Part shown: piece after piece, positions 5,672 to 6,691 of the stretch
Layout: every line of letters starts with the position of its first letter
How positions within the stretch are numbered: the stretch's first letter is position 1
DNA from: an uncultured Pseudanabaenaceae cyanobacterium
GTDB lineage: Bacteria > Cyanobacteriota > Cyanobacteriia > PCC-9006 > JAAUQQ01
NCBI GenBank assembly: GCA_938015405.1
Contig: CALLPZ010000493.1
Coordinates: 1 to 6,691 of the forward strand
Direction: 5' to 3'
DNA: 6,691 bases
Notes under the pieces: model-generated
Seen by the model: the letters and a program-made list of their open reading frames with translations, nothing else
Told to the model about the DNA's origin: nothing
Databases searched by the model: none
Translations under genes and position numbers: made by a program

Positions 5672-6202
5672 CTACCACATTGCTGGGTCGCTTAAAGCTG
5701 GAACGCAGGTGATTTGGACGGGGGATTTTGCCGGAGGCAGATCGCTCAACATCAGCCCTTGCCAGCCAAAGGGATATTCCAGTTTGTAAGGGGGGCTGTA
5801 GTTTTTGGCTGTTGCTTCGTTGAAGCTAAAGCGGCCGTAGTATTTGGGGTCGCCATAGACCAGCAGGATATCAATGCCCAGTTGGGAGAGCTGTTGAATG
5901 CCGTGCTGGACAAGCTGTGAGCCGATGCCTTGCTTTTGATCGTTGGGGTCTACGGCGAGGGGGGCCAGGATGTAGCCTTTGCAGTTGCGATCTTCAGTGA
6001 GAGTTATAGGGCTAAAGGCAATATGACCCGTGATTGAATCTTCGATTTCCGCCACGAAGGACAGGGTTGAAGGAGTGGTGTTCTGACGAAGTAAGTTGAC
6101 CGCAAGTTGGGCAACTACTTCCCTTTCTTCTTTAGGAAAAGCTGACCTATAAATGCGATGAATCTTGTTTTGATCTAAGTCAGTGGCTGTTCGTATTGCC
6201 AT
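5672..6202 (-). CDS. GNAT-family N-acetyltransferase (YhbS-like)
   Basis: This protein of 176 residues transfers an acetyl group from acetyl-CoA to an unidentified amine. It opens with the usual MAIRTATDLDQNKIHRIYRSAF. Strand 4 and motif A are clear in LAPLAVDPNDQKQGIGSQLV (79-98), where Gln89-x-x-Gly92-x-Gly94 is the pyrophosphate-binding loop. VYGDPKYYGRFSF (115-127) is the signature of the YhbS-type group (COG3153) and includes the tyrosines expected near the CoA thiol. The last 45 residues vary in this group and may set the substrate. The ATG at 6202 has GAGGG 7 nt upstream (6210-6214). It lies 20 bp after the right-edge gene and is probably co-transcribed with it. The substrate cannot be told from sequence. 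Confidence 0.88.
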   Translation of the reverse strand: MAIRTATDLDQNKIHRIYRSAFPKEEREVVAQLAVNLLRQNTTPSTLSFVAEIEDSITGHIAFSPITLTEDRNCKGYILAPLAVDPNDQKQGIGSQLVQHGIQQLSQLGIDILLVYGDPKYYGRFSFNEATAKNYSPPYKLEYPFGWQGLMLSDLPPAKSPVQITCVPALSDPAMW

Positions 6203-6222
6203 GCTTCAACCCTCAGTGAGTG

Positions 6223-6691
6223 CTAGACGAGATAAGTCGTATTTGGAATCAGATCAAACAGCGTATATTCATACCAGGCGGTCCAGAGGAAGCTGCGCAG
6301 CCAGCGCTGACGTTTCTCGGGCGCGATCGCATAATCAAACGCTCCGGTGGCCAAGTCAATATTAGACAAATGGGAGTTGCAAGCACATCCATGCTGGTAG
6401 GTGAAGCCCTGCTGAGAGGCAACGCTTTGCACCTTCATTTGAATCGCAAAGACTTTGCAGGCGTGGAGAATCGCATCCCAAGGCTTCTTATGGTCTTGGT
6501 CGCGGGGGTCGTAGCGGAGGGCGCGTTCTTCGAAGATGTGGTCGCGATCGAGGGGGGCGAGGTGAACGTCGTAGAAGCTGGCGGGGAGGTCGTAGCCGAA
6601 CTCAGTAAATAGGTCTAGGCCGATTTGGGCGACTTTGGCAGCGTCGCTATCGGGGCCGTATTGGGTTTTGGCTTGGTTGAGGATGGCTTGG
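6223..6691 (-). CDS. Unrecognised protein with His/Cys cluster (5' partial)
   Basis: The frame is open from the window edge down to a TAG at 6223-6225 and gives the last 155 residues. The internal Met at 6438 is not the start, because coding continues upstream through 84 more residues. The fragment is soluble-looking and rich in His, Asp and aromatic residues. Segments include GYDLPASFYDVHLAPLDRDH (32-51), FEERALRYDPRDQDHKKPWD (53-72), ILHACKVFAIQMKVQS (74-89), and YQHGCACNSH (98-107), which holds His100-x-Cys102-x-Cys104-x2-His107. The C-terminus is Trp- and Tyr-rich (WLRSFLWTAWYEYTLFDLIP). I do not recognise the family. The His/Cys cluster could bind a metal, but this is inference from spacing only. 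It precedes the acetyltransferase by 20 bp, which suggests an operon. Confidence 0.72.
   Translation of the reverse strand, partial: QAILNQAKTQYGPDSDAAKVAQIGLDLFTEFGYDLPASFYDVHLAPLDRDHIFEERALRYDPRDQDHKKPWDAILHACKVFAIQMKVQSVASQQGFTYQHGCACNSHLSNIDLATGAFDYAIAPEKRQRWLRSFLWTAWYEYTLFDLIPNTTYLV

Noticed and set aside
6220..6612. Plus-strand open frame of 130 codons at the right edge
   Set aside because: The opposite frame stays open to the edge, ends 20 bp before the acetyltransferase gene on the same strand, and has richer protein-like composition. The plus frame is its shadow.
1..6691. CRISPR array, tRNA or rRNA gene, insertion sequence, attachment site, toxin-antitoxin pair
   Set aside because: I looked for regularly spaced repeats, cloverleaf-like segments, transposase motifs with terminal repeats, and small overlapping gene pairs, and found none.

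Overview
The window looks like chromosomal DNA of a cyanobacterium. Five copies of the cyanobacterial palindrome GCGATCGC (HIP1) occur in 6.7 kb, where chance would give about 0.1. The long three-part SerA and the overall protein style fit this. I cannot name the genus. Most of the window is housekeeping and metabolism, and I found no convincing previously undescribed multi-gene system. The least explained parts are two small proteins of unknown function, a pair of related operator-like inverted repeats, and several very regular hairpins between genes.

Layout. Positions 2-175 (+) hold the C-terminal end of an unrecognised charged protein. It converges on a small secreted beta-barrel outer-membrane protein (368-820, -), and a near-perfect bidirectional hairpin (287-323) lies between them. 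The 343-bp gap 821-1163 holds the barrel gene's likely promoter and two inverted repeats. Next comes a minus-strand block read right to left: serA (4900 to 3314, serine biosynthesis), a 14-bp perfect hairpin, prmA (3122 to 2229, ribosomal protein L11 methyltransferase, TTG start) and rfbB/rmlB (2186 to 1164, dTDP-glucose 4,6-dehydratase). prmA and rfbB are 42 bp apart and probably share a transcript.

A 153-bp divergent spacer separates serA from a plus-strand gene (5054-5575) for a glycine-rich, probably membrane-embedded protein of unknown function. That gene converges on a GNAT acetyltransferase (5672-6202, -) across a second bidirectional hairpin (5600-5633). The acetyltransferase lies 20 bp downstream of a partial unrecognised gene (6223-6691, -) with a His/Cys cluster, and the two probably form an operon.

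How they fit together: serA feeds serine and one-carbon metabolism, prmA modifies the ribosome, and rfbB supplies dTDP-4-keto-6-deoxyglucose for surface polysaccharides. No pathway joins the three. The grouping looks like chance adjacency or co-transcription. The other rhamnose-pathway genes (rfbA, rfbC, rfbD) are not in the window.
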